A DNA stretch of 64,000 nt from an uncultured Bacilli bacterium. Its GTDB lineage: Bacteria > Bacillota_I > Bacilli_A > RF39 > UBA660. This document shows, in pieces, positions 34,579 through 43,193 of this stretch. The notes beneath the pieces are model-generated. The model saw only the letters and a list, made by a program, of their open reading frames with translations, was not told the origin of the DNA and did no database searches. The stretch covers positions 68,814 through 132,813 of the forward strand of contig CAKOOR010000003.1 of the NCBI GenBank assembly GCA_934098505.1, in the 5' to 3' direction. Every line of letters starts with the position of its first letter. The stretch's first letter is position 1. Both the position numbers and the translations under genes were made by a program.

Positions 34579-36543
34579 ATGAATTTAGAAGAAATTAAAG
34601 GAGTAGGAGATAAAAGTTTACTATTGTTAAAAAAGTTAAATATTACCACTTTTAGTGAACTTTTAGAGTACTATCCTTATCGTTATGAGATTGTAAAACT
34701 AGGTAATTTAACAGCCTGTATATTTGACAAAGGTACCATAAATGTCCAAGTAGCCAGTATTCCTACTGTAACTTATATGAATGGTCATTTAAACCGTCTT
34801 AGTATGAAGTGTCTATATAATGGTACTATGTTAAGCGTTAGTATCTTTAATAGAGGCTATCTAAAATCCAGAATAAAACCTGGTTCTTATATTAGTATTA
34901 CCGGCCACTATGATTCCCTACGCAATACTTTTACCGCCACTGATATTAGTTTAGAAGTCTTAAATAAAAATGAAATAATTCCTATTTATCATCTTGTAAG
35001 TGGTATTAATAATAAAATGTTAAGAAATTTAATGAAAAGTAGTTTAGAGTCACCTTTCAATATCGAGGATTATATTCCTAAAGTTTTTAATGATAAATAC
35101 CATTTTCTAACTAAAGAAGAAGCTTTAAAAAATATCCATTTACCAGATGATCCTAAGACTTTAAAACAAGCTAAGTTAAAATTAATCTATGAAGAATTTT
35201 TTATCTTTGCCTTTAAAATTAATTATTTAAAATCTTTAAGAAATAAAAATCAAGGTCTTAAAAAAGAAGTTTCCCGACCTGAAGTCGATGTTTTTATCCA
35301 AAGTTTACCTTTTAGTTTAACTCCTGACCAATTAGAAGCAGTTGATGCTATTTATAAGGATATGACTAGTCCAATTAAAATGAATAGGCTAGTATTAGGG
35401 GATGTCGGTAGTGGCAAAACGGTAGTTGGTTTATGTGCCATTGTTATGAATACCATTGCTGGATTTCAAAGTGCCTTAATGGCTCCTACCGAGGTCCTTG
35501 CTCGTCAACATTATGAATCTTTACAGAAAATGGCCCCCCAAGTAAAATTCGGCTTAATCGTTGGCAGTATGAATAAGTCCGAAAAAAAACAAGTTCTTCT
35601 AAATTTAGCTCTAGGTCATCTTGATTGTTTAATTGGTACGCATGCTATCTTAAATGAAAAAGTCGAATTTAAGAACTTAGGCTTGGTAATTACTGATGAA
35701 CAACATCGTTTTGGAGTCAATCAACGTAATATTATTGAAAATAAAGGTCATAGTGTCGATGTTATCTATATGAGTGCTACCCCGATTCCTAGAACTTACG
35801 CTTTAGGGCTTTATGGTGATATGGACTTATCCTTAATTAAAACTAAACCTAATGGAAGAAAAAGTATTATTACTAAATTTATCCTCGATAAAGATCTTAT
35901 AACAGCCTTAAAAGTTTGTTATGATAACTTAAAAATGGGTCATCAAGTTTATGTTGTAGCCCCTTTAATTGAATCGACCAACACAGATTTAGACGACATT
36001 AAGAAATTAGAAGAAAAATTTAATTTGGCTTTTCAAGGCAAATATCCGGTTGGTATCTTACATGGCAAAATGAATAAAAATGTTAAAAACAAAATTATTG
36101 CCGATTTTAAAGAAGGAAATATTAAGATTTTAGTTTCAACAACCGTTATCGAAGTAGGGGTCGATGTTAGTAATGCCACTGTCATGTTAATTTACAATGC
36201 TAACCTTTTTGGCTTGGCTACTTTACACCAACTACGTGGTCGTGTTGGCCGCAATGCTTTCCAAAGTTATTGCTTCTTAATAAGTAAAGTAGATGAACCA
36301 AGGCTTCGGGTTCTTGAGGGTAGTAATGACGGTTTCTATATAAGTGCAAAAGATTTTGAAATGCGAGGCGAAGGCGATATTTTTGGAGAAAAACAAAGCG
36401 GCGATATGCATTTTAAAATAGCTAATATTAAAAGAGATAGTAAAATTTGGTTGCAAGCATTTAATGATGCTAAATGGTATTTAGAAAATTTTGATAACAA
36501 TCAATTGTATTTAGATATCATGACTACTTTACGAACCAATTAG
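34579..36543 (+). CDS. recG: ATP-dependent DNA helicase RecG
   Basis: About 654 residues, near family length. N-terminal wedge OB domain, Walker A GDVGSGKTVVG, motif II DEQHRFG, motif III SATPIPRT, and the C-terminal LHQLRGRVGRN and FEMRGEGDIFGEKQSG. It remodels stalled forks and Holliday junctions. ATG 34579 is chosen with GTGAT as the ribosome site; GTG 34570 is the alternative. The -10 element lies so close that the mRNA leader can be only about 10 nt. Confidence 0.95.
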   Translation: MNLEEIKGVGDKSLLLLKKLNITTFSELLEYYPYRYEIVKLGNLTACIFDKGTINVQVASIPTVTYMNGHLNRLSMKCLYNGTMLSVSIFNRGYLKSRIKPGSYISITGHYDSLRNTFTATDISLEVLNKNEIIPIYHLVSGINNKMLRNLMKSSLESPFNIEDYIPKVFNDKYHFLTKEEALKNIHLPDDPKTLKQAKLKLIYEEFFIFAFKINYLKSLRNKNQGLKKEVSRPEVDVFIQSLPFSLTPDQLEAVDAIYKDMTSPIKMNRLVLGDVGSGKTVVGLCAIVMNTIAGFQSALMAPTEVLARQHYESLQKMAPQVKFGLIVGSMNKSEKKQVLLNLALGHLDCLIGTHAILNEKVEFKNLGLVITDEQHRFGVNQRNIIENKGHSVDVIYMSATPIPRTYALGLYGDMDLSLIKTKPNGRKSIITKFILDKDLITALKVCYDNLKMGHQVYVVAPLIESTNTDLDDIKKLEEKFNLAFQGKYPVGILHGKMNKNVKNKIIADFKEGNIKILVSTTVIEVGVDVSNATVMLIYNANLFGLATLHQLRGRVGRNAFQSYCFLISKVDEPRLRVLEGSNDGFYISAKDFEMRGEGDIFGEKQSGDMHFKIANIKRDSKIWLQAFNDAKWYLENFDNNQLYLDIMTTLRTN

Positions 36544-36595
36544 TAAAGCAAATGTAAATAAAATGTCAATTTAAAAATATTTTCTATTTGTGTAC

Positions 36596-36624
36596 TTGAC
36601 ATTTATAATTAAAAATAATATTAT
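36596..36624 (+). promoter_or_regulatory. Promoter of candidate sRNA
   Basis: TTGACA at 36596-36601, exact 17-bp spacer, TATTAT at 36619-36624. Confidence 0.65.
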
Positions 36625-36630
36625 GTATGT

Positions 36631-36740
36631 AGCATGATAAAGTCATGCTGAAAAAAGATTACATATTTTACGATTTTAAAGTGACTTATGTAATCGACCA
36701 AAAACCCCCTGAAGAGAGCGAAAGCTCTCATTTTTTGTTT
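36631..36740 (+). ncRNA. Candidate small RNA with three hairpins
   Basis: Starts behind a good promoter. Hairpin 1 is AGCATGA-TAAAG-TCATGCT; hairpin 2 has GATTACAT and ATGTAATC as distant arms; the end is GAGAGC-GAAA-GCTCTC plus ATTTTTTGTTT, a textbook terminator. A 61-codon frame across it contains the terminator and has no ribosome site, so I read this as RNA. The element CTGAAGAGAGC is repeated at about 36787 behind it. Confidence 0.6.
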
Positions 36741-36895
36741 GAAAAGTGTGATAAAATAAGAGATTTAAGAGTTCCACAGAACTCTCTGAAGAGAGCTAGG
36801 TACCGTTTAATATATTTTTATAATTTTTGAACAATCACTTTAATAAAATATGATATAATATAGTCAAATATTTTTGAAAGAAAGATGATGATAAA
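36741..36895 (+). other. Interval with second hairpin and promoter
   Basis: AGAGTTC-CACA-GAACTCT at about 36768-36785 and a repeat of CTGAAGAGAGC, then TGATATAAT at 36851-36859, the probable promoter of the next gene. Confidence 0.4.
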
Positions 36896-37237
36896 ATGAC
36901 ATTAGAAGAATATTTAAAAAAGTACACTGTGAATATGAATCAGAATGAAATATCAGAAATTAGCGATTCTAATATAAGAAATATTAAAATGAAATATTGG
37001 TATAAAAAGCATAAAGCCTTTTTAAATGAGGTAGAAATAAAAGATACTGAACTTGGAAATGAATTTGATAGAATAGAAGGATTAGAAAAGAAAGAATTAG
37101 AGGATTATTATAGCGAATATAAAATACGACACACTAATCCAAAACATGCAATTATAGAACAAGAATCTGAAATGATGGAAGACATGACTGAGGGGCAATT
37201 AGCCGAATATTTAGCTGAAAATTTTAATGATTATTAA
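36896..37237 (+). CDS. Hypothetical acidic protein
   Basis: 113 residues, charged and alpha-helical, with no signal or membrane segment; acidic end (MEDMTEGQLAEYLAENFNDY). ATG follows GAAAGAAAGATG at a weak ribosome site and an extended -10 at 36851. No family recognised. Codon use is like its neighbours, which supports a real gene. Confidence 0.5.
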   Translation: MTLEEYLKKYTVNMNQNEISEISDSNIRNIKMKYWYKKHKAFLNEVEIKDTELGNEFDRIEGLEKKELEDYYSEYKIRHTNPKHAIIEQESEMMEDMTEGQLAEYLAENFNDY

Positions 37238-37239
37238 AA

Positions 37240-37286
37240 CGGGGCTGAGTGGAAATGAATAATTTCTACTTAGCTTCTTTTTTAAA
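37240..37286 (+). terminator. Terminator after hypothetical gene
   Basis: GCT.AGT.GAAAT pairs imperfectly with ATTTC.ACT.AGC, followed by TTCTTTTTT. Confidence 0.55.
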
Positions 37287-37707
37287 CATTAAAATTTGAA
37301 AAAATCCCAGAGAATAACTTCTGGGGCCATATGTGATATAATCTAATTGACGAAAGAAGATACATCACATGGATTATTTTAATATAAAACTTACTTTGTA
37401 TAATCATGACTTTAATAACATAAAAAATTAATATTCAGCGTTGTTCCACTTGAATATTAATTGCATTATTTTTTATGCCGTTGCCCTAGTGAAAGACTAA
37501 ATACCCCAGCATTAATTACTGTGGTCAATTTACAAATTCATTCGAATTAAATGACACACTTTAAGATTTTGCTTGCTTTTTAAAATAAAATAATGTAACA
37601 TAATGGTGCCAATGGAAATTATATTGGTAAGAAATGAAGGGGAAGGAAAATTTACTAAAAATCTTTATATGAAAAGATTAGAAAGTAAATAAAAGGAAAG
37701 TGATAAT
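37287..37707 (+). other. Gene-poor interval with a candidate transcript
   Basis: Contains CCAGA/TCTGG hairpin at about 37308-37325, extended -10 TGATATAAT (37334-37342) and, about 85 nt on, a perfect TTAATATTCA/TGAATATTAA hairpin (37428-37460) followed by ATTATTTTTT. A short RNA of about 115 nt, possibly with a 20-codon frame at 37369-37431, could be made. A 29-codon frame at about 37603-37692 is not convincing. Confidence 0.4.
37349..37475 (+). ncRNA. Weak sRNA candidate
   Basis: Promoter TGATATAAT and a terminator-like 10-bp hairpin frame it. The separation between stem and T-run is 7 bases, which lowers confidence. It may instead encode the 20-residue peptide MDYFNIKLTLYNHDFNNIKN. Confidence 0.3.
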
Positions 37708-38259
37708 ATGCGCAAAAAAATATTAGTTTTAATAATATCTGTTTTATGTTTAACTGGTTGTAATAAATTCAAAGGCACTTGGTGTCGTAGTACCGAAGTA
37801 TTTGGCACTATCGTTGTAACTAAAACAGGAGTAACAAGAAAACAAATTACCAATATTGAAAATACGATTAAAGAATTTGGTAATTATAAATCTTATGATA
37901 TTATTGATTCCATAGAAAAAGGAAATACTTCTATTACAATTTACTTTAATGAAAGTAGTAAAGCTAATGAATTGATTGATTTAGTAAAGAATTTAGATGG
38001 GGTTGATAAAGCAGAAAAGAAAAGCTTTGTTGTAACCAGTGAAAAATTAGAAGTAAAAAGTAAAAATAAATTTATATACAGTACAAACTTAGATAATGTT
38101 GATGCTTTAGTAGAAAATGGTGAATATACCTTAAACGATGATGGCACATTAAGCATTTATGGCGATAGAAATTTCTATTTGAAAGATAAATTTGTTTGTA
38201 CTGATGCTGATTGCAATAACATCTTAAGAAAAAAAAGCAGAACTAATACATGCAAATAG
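37708..38259 (+). CDS. Lipoprotein of unknown function
   Basis: 183 residues. Signal MRKKILVLIISVLCLTGC with lipobox LTGC (Cys18), then an alpha/beta domain with TRKQITNIENTIKEFGNYKSYDII and a C-terminal part with C-x4-C-type cysteines (CTDADC). AAGGAAAGTGAT precedes the ATG. No family recognised. It is followed after 19 bp by another hypothetical gene, probably the same transcript. Confidence 0.6.
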   Translation: MRKKILVLIISVLCLTGCNKFKGTWCRSTEVFGTIVVTKTGVTRKQITNIENTIKEFGNYKSYDIIDSIEKGNTSITIYFNESSKANELIDLVKNLDGVDKAEKKSFVVTSEKLEVKSKNKFIYSTNLDNVDALVENGEYTLNDDGTLSIYGDRNFYLKDKFVCTDADCNNILRKKSRTNTCK

Positions 38260-38278
38260 AAAAGATAAAGGTGGCTAT

Positions 38279-38842
38279 ATGAAATTGAAAGTCGTAAAAA
38301 AATTAGATTTAGGAAAAGAGATTAAATATACTCAATTTTTTAATGATTATTTGGTATATTTAACTAATACATTTGAAAAAGAATTAGCTAATGAAATTGA
38401 CAGATTTGGAGAAATTATTTATAATTTACAAGCTAACGCATACAGTCCTTGTGAAATATATAATTCCAAAAAAAATAAGTTGATGATTGAGTTTGCCCTA
38501 CCAAGTGGCATTGAATATTTAACTACTAGAAGAAATGAAGAAAATCCTCATCCAGCTGCTTATCAAATGATAAATTATCAAAATTTAGAATATCCTAGTA
38601 GAAAAATTACTATCAATTATTATGCCTTTTTAAAAGCTTTAGTAAGTAATGGCTTTAGCTGCTGTCTTTTAATGGATAACGATGATTTAGAAAGATTAAA
38701 AAGTGGTGCTTTACCTTCTTTAAAAACTGATTTATCCATTACTAAAAGTTATATTGATATTCCCGAAAAAACACAGCAAAAGAATGCTATGCGAATGCTT
38801 AATTTAAGACGTGAGTATCCAGATAACCGTAAAAGTCTTTAG
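38279..38842 (+). CDS. Hypothetical cytoplasmic protein
   Basis: 187 residues without signal or membrane segments. N-terminal helices (YTQFFNDYLVYLTNTFEKELANEIDRFG), a beta-containing middle (KLMIEFALPSGIEYLTTRRNEEN) and a basic end (RMLNLRREYPDNRKSL). AAAGGTGG lies upstream of the ATG. I do not recognise the family; location between a lipoprotein and T-box-thrS gives no clear hint. Confidence 0.55.
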   Translation: MKLKVVKKLDLGKEIKYTQFFNDYLVYLTNTFEKELANEIDRFGEIIYNLQANAYSPCEIYNSKKNKLMIEFALPSGIEYLTTRRNEENPHPAAYQMINYQNLEYPSRKITINYYAFLKALVSNGFSCCLLMDNDDLERLKSGALPSLKTDLSITKSYIDIPEKTQQKNAMRMLNLRREYPDNRKSL

Positions 38843-38846
38843 ACTA

Positions 38847-38875
38847 TTGACATTAAGTTAAAAAAGACATAAAAT
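38847..38875 (+). promoter_or_regulatory. Promoter of T-box-thrS unit
   Basis: TTGACA at 38847-38852, exact 17-bp spacer, TAAAAT at 38870-38875. Confidence 0.7.
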
Positions 38876-38881
38876 TAATTT

Positions 38882-39087
38882 AACAATTTTGATTAGGACG
38901 AGATTATTTAAATATCTTTTTAAAGAGAGTTTGTGCTTGGTGTGATGCAAATAAAAGAGTTAAATAATTACTACCTATGAATTGGCTAGCAAAACTAGCC
39001 CGGTCAAGGCCGTTATCATAAATTAAGTAAATTAAAGGATGGTACCGCATTAATTGCTCCTTTCGGGGGGCGTTAGTGCGTTTTTTT
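38882..39087 (+). promoter_or_regulatory. T-box riboswitch (threonine) with terminator
   Basis: Stem I with the AG-bulge region (GAGAGTTTGTGCTTGG, GATGCAAA), specifier region TACTACCTATGAATTGG with Thr codons ACT/ACC, and the T-box AAGGATGGTACCGC at 39035-39048. The competing terminator pairs CGCATTAATTGC with GCGTTAGTGCG and ends in TTTTTTT (39081-39087). Uncharged tRNA-Thr should favour the antiterminator and allow thrS transcription. The UGGU bulge matches ACCA of the tRNA-Thr(GGT) at 55845-55918. Confidence 0.85.
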
Positions 39088-39102
39088 ATTGGAGGTGAAC
39101 AT

Positions 39103-39315
39103 TTGACTTTTGCAAAAGAACAAAAATTAAAAAATTTAATAGATGAATACAATGTTATAAGTAAAGCCTTACTTACAGCACCCACTTTAAAGAATAAAAT
39201 TGCTCTTTATGAGATGCTGGAAGAAGTAAAAGGCGATTTGTTTGTTTTTGGCTATGAATACAATGTTAAACTCAAAGTAAAGAAAATACTAGAACTAGAA
39301 AGAGAGAAAAAATAA
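39103..39315 (+). CDS. Small helical protein between T-box and thrS
   Basis: 70 residues from TTG 39103, which has a near-perfect GGAGGTG 5 bp upstream; a longer frame from 39076 starts inside the T-box terminator and is rejected. Helical and Lys/Glu-rich (KLKNLIDEYNVISKALLTAP, VKLKVKKILELEREKK). Its stop overlaps the start of thrS (TAATG), so it is translationally coupled and under threonine control. No family recognised. Confidence 0.6.
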   Translation: MTFAKEQKLKNLIDEYNVISKALLTAPTLKNKIALYEMLEEVKGDLFVFGYEYNVKLKVKKILELEREKK

Positions 39316-41069
39316 TGATAAATATTAAAGAAGATAAAAATTTAAGTGTGTTAAATCACTCATGTGCTCATTTAATGGCTCAAGCTGTTAAGCACTTATA
39401 TCCCAATGCTAAGTTTTGGGTAGGACCCGTAGTAGAAGAAGGTTTCTATTACGATATGGATTTAGGTAATACCGTTTTAAATGAAGAAGATATAGATAAA
39501 ATTTCCAAAGAAATGAAAAAAATTGCTAAAGATGGAAAAAAAATAATTCGTCATGAAATTAGTAAACAAGAAGCATTAGAAATGTTTAAAGATGATCCCT
39601 ACAAGATAGACTTAATTGAAAACATGCCTGAAGATGAGATTATTTCTTGTTACAGTCAAGGAGACTTTACCGATCTTTGTCGTGGACCCCATGTTGATAA
39701 TGTTAAATTACTTAAAAACTTTAAATTATTAAAATTTAGTGGCGCTTATTATAAAGGCGACTCTAAAAATAAAATGTTACAAAGAGTGTATGGTGTTTGT
39801 TTTGATACCCCTGAAGCTTTAGAAAAACATTTAGCCGAGTTAGAAGATGCCAAAACAAGAGATCATAGAAAACTAGGTAAAGATTTAGGCATATTCATGT
39901 TTAGTGACTTGGTTGGTAAAGGACTTCCTATGTGGTTACCAAATGGTTTCATTGTCCGTCGTGCCTTAGTTGATTACATCATGGATAAAGAAATTTCTTT
40001 AGGTTATCAACATGTTATGACACCATCTCTTGGTAATGTCGAACTTTATAAGACTTCTGGTCACTGGGATCATTATAAAGATGATATGTTCCCTAAAATG
40101 GAACTTGATGATGAAGCTTACGTTTTAAGACCAATGAATTGTCCACATCATATGATGATGTTTAAGAATAGATTACATTCTTATCGTGATTTACCAATTA
40201 GAATTGCTGAAATTGCTAATGACTTTAGATATGAAGCTAGTGGCGCCGTATGTGGTATTGAAAGAACTAGAGCTTTTACTCAAAATGATTCCCATATTTT
40301 TTGTCGTCCAGAGCAAATAGAGTCAGAAGTAAAAGGCGTCATTGATTTAATTTTAGATGTTTATAAAGATTTTGGCTTTAAAGATTTTAAATTTAGATTA
40401 TCTTTAAGAGATACCAAGAATGTTGATAAGTACTTTGGTAATGACGAATTATGGGAAAAGAGTGAAAATGCCTTAAGAACTATTTTAAAAAATACTGGTC
40501 ATGAATATTATGAAGCTGAAGGCGAGGCCGCCTTTTACGGACCAAAAATTGATGTTCAAGTAAGAAGTGCTATCGGTCATGATGAAACATTATCAACAGT
40601 TCAATTAGATTATCAATTACCAGAAAGATTTGAGCTAGAATATATTAATGAAGATAATGAAAAAGTAAGACCAGTAGTTATTCACCGTGCTATCTTAGGT
40701 TCACTTGATAGATTTATTGCTTTCCTTTTAGAAGAAACAAAAGGTTACCTACCATTATGGCTTGCTCCTCATCAAGTAAATATTATTCCAGTTAATAATA
40801 ACTATCATTTAGAATATGCTAAAGAAGTAGAAAATTTATTAAAAAATAGAGGAATTAGAGTAAATCTTGATGATAGAGAAGAAAAAGTTGGCTATAAAAT
40901 GCGTGAAGCCATTATGAGTAAATATCCATATATCTTAGTACTTGGTGATAACGAAGTAAATAATAAAACTATTACTTATAGAACTAGTCAAAGTGAAGAA
41001 AAAGTTACTATTACTTTAGATAAATTTATAAGTAAAGTAAAAACAGAAATAGAAGATAAAATAAGATAA
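39315..41069 (+). CDS. thrS: Threonyl-tRNA synthetase lacking the TGS domain
   Basis: 584 residues. It begins directly with the N2 editing domain (NHSCAHLMAQAVKHLYPNAKF, LCRGPHV with the editing His and Cys), followed by the class II core (MNCPHHMMMF, RIAEIANDFRYEASGAVCGIERTRAFTQND, HRAILGSLDRFIAFL) and the anticodon-binding domain. The usual N-terminal TGS domain of about 60 residues is absent, giving 584 rather than about 640 residues. Expression is controlled by the upstream T-box. Confidence 0.95.
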   Translation: MINIKEDKNLSVLNHSCAHLMAQAVKHLYPNAKFWVGPVVEEGFYYDMDLGNTVLNEEDIDKISKEMKKIAKDGKKIIRHEISKQEALEMFKDDPYKIDLIENMPEDEIISCYSQGDFTDLCRGPHVDNVKLLKNFKLLKFSGAYYKGDSKNKMLQRVYGVCFDTPEALEKHLAELEDAKTRDHRKLGKDLGIFMFSDLVGKGLPMWLPNGFIVRRALVDYIMDKEISLGYQHVMTPSLGNVELYKTSGHWDHYKDDMFPKMELDDEAYVLRPMNCPHHMMMFKNRLHSYRDLPIRIAEIANDFRYEASGAVCGIERTRAFTQNDSHIFCRPEQIESEVKGVIDLILDVYKDFGFKDFKFRLSLRDTKNVDKYFGNDELWEKSENALRTILKNTGHEYYEAEGEAAFYGPKIDVQVRSAIGHDETLSTVQLDYQLPERFELEYINEDNEKVRPVVIHRAILGSLDRFIAFLLEETKGYLPLWLAPHQVNIIPVNNNYHLEYAKEVENLLKNRGIRVNLDDREEKVGYKMREAIMSKYPYILVLGDNEVNNKTITYRTSQSEEKVTITLDKFISKVKTEIEDKIR

Positions 41070-41177
41070 TTTAAAAATCTGTAATGATAAATTATAGTCT
41101 TATAAAAATACGACTATAAATAATAAGCCTTATTTAAATAAATTATAAGTTTATTAATCTCATTGATTTAAACCAAA

Positions 41178-41215
41178 AATGTCTATTATTCTTAGGAATA
41201 AAGGCATTTTTTTTC
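41178..41215 (+). terminator. Terminator after thrS region
   Basis: ATG.C.ATTATTC pairs with GAATAAAGGCAT, followed by TTTTTTTT; about 110 bp behind thrS. Confidence 0.6.
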
Positions 41216-41281
41216 GAAAAAATTGCCTGCGAAACTAGTAAAAATTTAAAAATTATGGTAATGTATTAAGTGGTGATTAAA

Positions 41282-43189
41282 ATGGTAAAATATGATGAAT
41301 CAAGCATCAAGATATTAGAAGGCCTAGAGGCTGTAAGAAAAAGACCTGGTATGTATATAGGCTCAACAGATAAAAGAGGATTACATCATTTAGTCTGGGA
41401 GATTGTAGATAATGCCATCGATGAAGCCATTAATGGCTATGGTAACTATGTTAAAATATCTTTAAATAAAGATGGTTCGATAACCGTAAATGACCATGGT
41501 CGTGGTGTGCCAATTGGCATGCATGAATCCGGTAAATCAACTCCTGAAGTTATATATACAGTACTCCATGCTGGCGGTAAATTTAGTGAGGCTGGCTATA
41601 AAGTTTCCGGCGGTTTACATGGTGTCGGTGCCTCAGTTGTTAATGCTTTATCTAAAAGAATGGATGTAACAATTTATCGTGATGGCGTCATTTCCAATAT
41701 TAAGTTTGTTGATGGTGGTAAAGTAGAAGTCCCTCTTCATACAATTGGCAGTACAAATAAAACTGGAACAACCGTTACTTTTTTACCTGATGATGAAATT
41801 TTTAAATCTACACAATTTTCTTTTACAACTATTGCCGAAAGAATGCAAGAATCAGCTTTTTTACTTAGTGGGATAACTATTGAAGTAGTTGATGAAATCG
41901 ATAACAAAGATGTTAAGTATCATTATGAAAATGGTTTAGTATCATTTATTGACTATATGAATGAAAATAAAACCTCATTACATAAAGTCATTAATTTTAA
42001 AGGCTTAAAAAATGGTATCGAAGTTGAAGTAGCCATGCAATATACATCTTCTTATCAAGAAGAAATTTTATCGTTTGTTAACAATGTTAAAACTGGTGAT
42101 GGGGGATCTCATGAAGTAGGATTTAAGACGGCTATTACGAAAGTATTTAATGACTACGCTAAACAAAATAATATATTTAAAGGTAAAGATAGTGTTTTAG
42201 ACGGCAGTGATGTTCGTGAAGGCTTAACGGCTGTTATTAACTTAAAAGTTCCCGAAGAATTACTACAATTTGAAGGCCAAACTAAGGGAAAATTGGGAAC
42301 TCCAGAAGCCAGAGTGGCTACTAATGATGTAGTTTATGAAAATTTACAATTCTTTTTAGAAGAAAATAAAGAAATTGCTTTAACCATTTTAGAAAAAGCC
42401 CAAAAGAGCAAAGTAGCCCGTGAAGCAGCAAGAAAAGCCCGTGAAGAAGCTAGAAATGGTAAAAAGAATAGTAAACAGGAAAAAAATTTATCTGGTAAAC
42501 TAGCTCCAGCTCAAAGTAAAAATCCCAAGATTAATGAATTATTCTTAGTCGAAGGTGATTCAGCCGGTGGTTCTGCCAAAGGTGGCCGTGATCGTAAATT
42601 TCAAGCTATCCTCCCTTTAAGAGGTAAAGTTTTAAATACTGCTAAAGCTAGTATGGAAGATATTTATAAAAACGAAGAAATTAATACTTTAATCTATACG
42701 ATAGGAGCCGGAGTAGGAGCAAACTTTGATGCCACTGAGTCTAATTATGATAAGGTTATCATCATGACCGATGCGGATGTCGATGGCGCTCATATTCAAA
42801 TCTTACTATTAACTTTTTTCTATCATTATATGCGTGGTCTAATTGAGGCTGGTAAACTTTATATAGCGCTTCCACCATTATATAAATTAGATTATGGTAA
42901 AAATAAACAAATTTATGCTTATAGTGATGATGAGCTAAATGAAATTAAAAATAATAATACTGGTAAATATACTATTCAAAGATATAAAGGTTTAGGTGAA
43001 ATGAATCCTGAACAACTTTGGGAAACAACTATGAATCCCGAAACAAGAACTTTAATTCGTGTTAATATTAATGATGCGGCTTTAGCGCAAAAACGTGTTG
43101 AAGTCTTGATGGGTGACAAGGTCGAACCAAGAAAAGAGTGGATTGACGAAAATGTCGAATTTACTTTAGAAGATAATTATAGAGGGTGA
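41282..43189 (+). CDS. parE: DNA topoisomerase IV subunit B
   Basis: 635 residues. GHKL ATPase: IVDNAIDEA, HDHGRGVP-type NDHGRGVPIGMH, GGKFSEAGYKVSGGLHGVG; Toprim motifs LVEGDSAGGSAKGGRDRKFQAILPLRGK and MTDADVDGAHI; end RRVEVLMGD-type KRVEVLMGDKVEPRKEWI. Pairs with ParC to decatenate chromosomes. ATG 41282 is chosen with GTGGTGAT upstream. Adjacent parC (4-bp gap) argues for topoisomerase IV rather than gyrase. Confidence 0.93.
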   Translation: MVKYDESSIKILEGLEAVRKRPGMYIGSTDKRGLHHLVWEIVDNAIDEAINGYGNYVKISLNKDGSITVNDHGRGVPIGMHESGKSTPEVIYTVLHAGGKFSEAGYKVSGGLHGVGASVVNALSKRMDVTIYRDGVISNIKFVDGGKVEVPLHTIGSTNKTGTTVTFLPDDEIFKSTQFSFTTIAERMQESAFLLSGITIEVVDEIDNKDVKYHYENGLVSFIDYMNENKTSLHKVINFKGLKNGIEVEVAMQYTSSYQEEILSFVNNVKTGDGGSHEVGFKTAITKVFNDYAKQNNIFKGKDSVLDGSDVREGLTAVINLKVPEELLQFEGQTKGKLGTPEARVATNDVVYENLQFFLEENKEIALTILEKAQKSKVAREAARKAREEARNGKKNSKQEKNLSGKLAPAQSKNPKINELFLVEGDSAGGSAKGGRDRKFQAILPLRGKVLNTAKASMEDIYKNEEINTLIYTIGAGVGANFDATESNYDKVIIMTDADVDGAHIQILLLTFFYHYMRGLIEAGKLYIALPPLYKLDYGKNKQIYAYSDDELNEIKNNNTGKYTIQRYKGLGEMNPEQLWETTMNPETRTLIRVNINDAALAQKRVEVLMGDKVEPRKEWIDENVEFTLEDNYRG

Positions 43190-43193
43190 TTAT

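Noticed and set aside
36645..36830. 61-codon protein behind recG
   Set aside because: The frame crosses a textbook terminator and has no ribosome site; better explained as an sRNA.
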